From positions 264,044-328,043 of the forward strand of contig WBMW01004824.1 in NCBI GenBank assembly GCA_013396635.1: a stretch of DNA of 64,000 nucleotides, in the 5' to 3' direction. Within the stretch, counting starts at the first letter, position 1, and every line of letters starts with the position of its first letter. A program made the translations under genes and the position numbers. The notes beneath the pieces are model-generated. The model was not told where the DNA came from. It ran no database searches and was given only the letters and a program-made list of their open reading frames with translations. This document shows positions 61,548 through 64,000 of this stretch, piece by piece. Source of the DNA: Penelope pileata (Eukaryota; Chordata; Aves; Galliformes; Cracidae).

Positions 61548-63254
61548 ATGGAGCAGTACACAGCCAACAGTAACAGTTCCACCGAGCAGATCGTTGTGCA
61601 GGCTGGGCAGATTCAGCAGCAGGTATGGAAAGCTGGAACGGGTGAGCTGGTGTTGCCAGCGCTGAGTTCCAAACCTTCAGAGTCCCACAGAGCCAGCAAC
61701 ATGCTTTGTGATTCCATCTGGATATGTGTTTACCTGACTTCTGTCACTTGTCTTACTGTTGAAATCACAGTAAATAGGTTTATAAAAAAATATCTTTCAT
61801 TTTATCTTGTAGTAATTTTAATTTCAGTGAAATAGGGAGTTTGCAAACTGGTGGTGATGTAAGGAAAATAATAAATCCTCTGAAAATGGAGGAAACAGTA
61901 CAAACAAAGCATGAATTGAAATCTTTTGGCTTTGTACTTGTATGTTCATTTTGATCCACCTATAGTACTGTAATTGCCAAAAAAAAAAACCAAAAAACAA
62001 CAACAAAAAAACGTAACTTTGGATGAATCCATCCCTTCCAGAAAGAAGTTTCTAGTTCATAATGTGCAGGCTGTTTGGTTGTTTTTGTTTTGTTTTTAAG
62101 GCTTACAGGTTTCTGGTGTTAAGTTTCATCCATTCATGTAGAATTTACAGATATTCACAGATGAGCTGAGCTACTGCTGACCTACTTTGGTTGCATCTTG
62201 GTTTGTTCGAGGCAAGAGGCGTTTCTTGTGCATATGAATGAGACACTGGGCTCTGTTCTCAGTGAGGCATGCTTTGCTTTGTCGTCAGCCTATCTGAGTG
62301 TTTGATAGCTGGCACCAGCTTCGTCCACTGAATTTACCTGAATTTGGCTTTTTCAGTAAGAACAAGATTGTAGCTGAGGTTAAAAAATGACAAATTAAGA
62401 ATTATCAAAAATACCTGATTCCAGCAGGCAACCAAAGGTATTTGATTTTATTGATACCTTGTAGGTAATGGAGGTAAAAACATACATTGGTTTGTTCATT
62501 TTTAGTATGTGCTCTCCAAGACAGTGATTTGCTGTACATGATATATTTTTCTAAAAGTTTTTTTTGAATAAGCCAGTTGTAATACAGCTTTTAGGAGAGA
62601 GATTGTCCTTTGTCTTTCAAAATGCTAACACAGTTAACATTGATTATTTTGGGACTCTTACTAAAGAGGCTAAAGATAGATGAGGCTTTTAGATTTAACT
62701 GCTCTCGCAGCCTCTCAAGATCATCCTTCAAGGTCAATGGTGGAAGACATTGATGCAGGGGTGACATAGATGAAGTTTTAGTCTTCTGAGCTGCTCTGTT
62801 CAGAAAGGAATATATGGCCTTTATTGTAACTAACAAGTCTGGCTATAATTTGGAACTTCACAATAAGAAACGTGAGTAGTGAAAGGAAACATTAAATAGA
62901 AAGGCAGTAGTCTAAGACAATGAAGCAGAGATTTTTAAATTCTGCAAAATGACCTCACATGTTCTTTGTTTGGAACGTTGAAGCCTGTCAGTGTGATGTG
63001 CAGGTTTGCCAGTATTCCATTCTTAGATTTGCTAATTAAAAGCACATTCCATATGTTCCAAGAGCAGAGCACGTGAGTTTCAAAATTCATCCTCTTCCAG
63101 CAAAGTGTGGTTGTCTCTTGTGTTAGCTGTGCGTTTCCGTGTTTCAAGCTATTCCTGTTCCTGTTCCCAGCAGCAGGGTGGTGTCACTGCTGTCCAGTTG
63201 CAGACTGAGGCCCAGGTGGCATCCGCCTCAGGCCAGCAAGTCCAGACCCTCCAG
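61548..63254 (+). CDS. NFYA: NFYA, nuclear transcription factor Y subunit alpha (5' part)
   Basis: The first two coding exons are present: 61548-61622 (25 codons, starting MEQYTANSNSSTEQIVVQAG, preceded by 47 nt of 5' UTR from 61501) and 63171-63254. The second contains GVTAVQLQTEAQVASASG and QQVQTLQ and begins the Gln-rich activation domain. Both are in phase 0. Peptide identity with human NFYA is essentially complete here. The rest, including the subunit-interaction and DNA-binding regions, lies beyond the right edge. Known role: the sequence-specific subunit of the NF-Y trimer, which binds CCAAT boxes. The 84-nt exon corresponds to the alternative exon that distinguishes long and short NFYA, and skipping it keeps the frame. 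Introns inside the span hold no further exon. Confidence 0.95.
61979..62012. repeat. A-rich simple repeat
   Basis: A run of A followed by AAC/CAA simple sequence in an NFYA intron. No attached element was recognised. Confidence 0.7.
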
Positions 63255-63262
63255 GTAGTGGT
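63160..63262 (+). other. NFYA: NFYA alternative exon with tandem acceptors and tandem donors
   Basis: The acceptor reads TTCCCAGCAGCAG, so three AGs 3 nt apart (ending 63170, 63173 and 63176) are possible. They would include two, one or no extra Gln codons. At the other end CAG|GTAGTG and GTAGTG|GTGACC offer two donors 6 nt apart (after 63254 or 63260), the second adding two Val codons. All combinations keep the reading frame. Human NFYA has five Gln at this point, matching use of the first acceptor. Confidence 0.6.
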
Positions 63263-64000
63263 GACCTCTCTAATTGTGTTTATGTGGGCACTGCATGACT
63301 CTCCCCATCACCACATATCTAATGCTGTGTTTCTTACGGGGTTTGAAATAGGGACAGGAAAATTGTTGTCGATACCATGTGCTTTATGTGAGCTGCAAGG
63401 CTTTCCGTGAAGAGCATGGGGTCATAGCTTTTCATTGGATCACGGCTGTATTTGAGAATTCCTGCTGTTGAAATTCAGAAAGCAAACTGTGGTTGAAATA
63501 GGACTCAAAAGGGAGAAAAACAAGGTAAGAAGTCGAGAGGAACTAAAGAGATGCAACCCAAAGATTTTCTGTGCTTTCAAGATTAGATTTCTGATACCCA
63601 CTGTGAGTAGTTCTGTGGGTTTTATTTCTACATGAAAGAAAGGCAGAGAGGTGGGGGGTAACCCACCAGCATGAAGAGTGAAACTTTTTCATCTGTAATT
63701 GGAAAAGGTAGCTGGGAACCATCTTAGCTCCTGCAGGACTGAGATAGCTGACTGTATATATACAGCACTGGGAAACCCAGAAATGTGTTTCCTTACAGCA
63801 AATACATCAGAAATTGGAAAGAAATGCAAGGTCGTTTCAAACTCTGATTTGCTTCAAGGTGCAGTGTTTTGTGCCTTGCAGACACAGATGTGTCATCTCA
63901 TTAGCTCATGTAGGAAGTGTTTAAAGGAGCGGATAAACCCTGAGCAGTTGTAGCAGTTTAGTAGTGCATTGTTCACTCAGCATTTTGGTTTTATTTGAGG
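63261..64000 (+). other. NFYA: NFYA intron, right edge of window
   Basis: AT-rich intron sequence after the alternative exon. No further NFYA coding exon and no repeat family is recognised before the window ends. Confidence 0.6.

Overview
The window is vertebrate nuclear DNA, almost certainly from a bird and probably a galliform. Every gene is split by GT-AG introns. CR1 LINE remnants, the typical avian repeat, occur in at least six places. Genes are compact and CpG islands are dense, as on avian microchromosomes. The right half (TSPO2, APOBEC2, OARD1, NFYA) has the order and strands of human 6p21.1. BAK1 and its divergent left neighbour match the human BAK1/GGNBP1 arrangement at 6p21.3. There are three runs of N (7767-8086, 49190-49212, 59369-59398) and a single N at 31822, so this is a draft-type assembly.

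Layout. At 2.0-5.1 kb a minus-strand gene can be rebuilt as four phase-matched exons, one of them only 74 nt. Its family is not recognised from sequence; by position and strand it is a GGNBP1 candidate. Its exon-4 splice donor lies in a 25-bp minisatellite that repeats the donor four times. A CpG island at about 7.4-8.5 kb, broken by the largest gap, probably holds the BAK1 promoter. BAK1 (+) has five coding exons between 11571 and 20373 and encodes 217 aa with BH3, BH1, BH2 and a tail anchor. From 20.4 to 35.7 kb there is BAK1 3' sequence, intergenic DNA, two large CR1 fragments and a possible unrecognised spliced small-protein gene (29588 to about 33.98 kb).

TSPO2 (+, 35816-37649, 164 aa) and APOBEC2 (+, 45873-53505, 222 aa, with a 7-kb intron and a non-coding last exon) are complete. 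OARD1 (-, 56525-58301, 148 aa) is complete and lies tail-to-tail with APOBEC2. It is head-to-head with NFYA (+), of which only the first two coding exons fall inside the window. The OARD1-NFYA CpG island carries four CCAAT motifs, the binding site of NF-Y, whose A subunit NFYA encodes.

The genes do not form one pathway. BAK1 permeabilises mitochondria in apoptosis, TSPO2 is an erythroid membrane protein, APOBEC2 is a muscle-associated deaminase-fold protein, OARD1 removes ADP-ribose from proteins, and NFYA is a general promoter factor. The least explained parts are the spliced unit at 29.6-34 kb, the repeated splice donor at 1.9-2.0 kb, and the sequence changes in TSPO2 (no CRAC tyrosine) and APOBEC2 (lysine-rich N-terminus).
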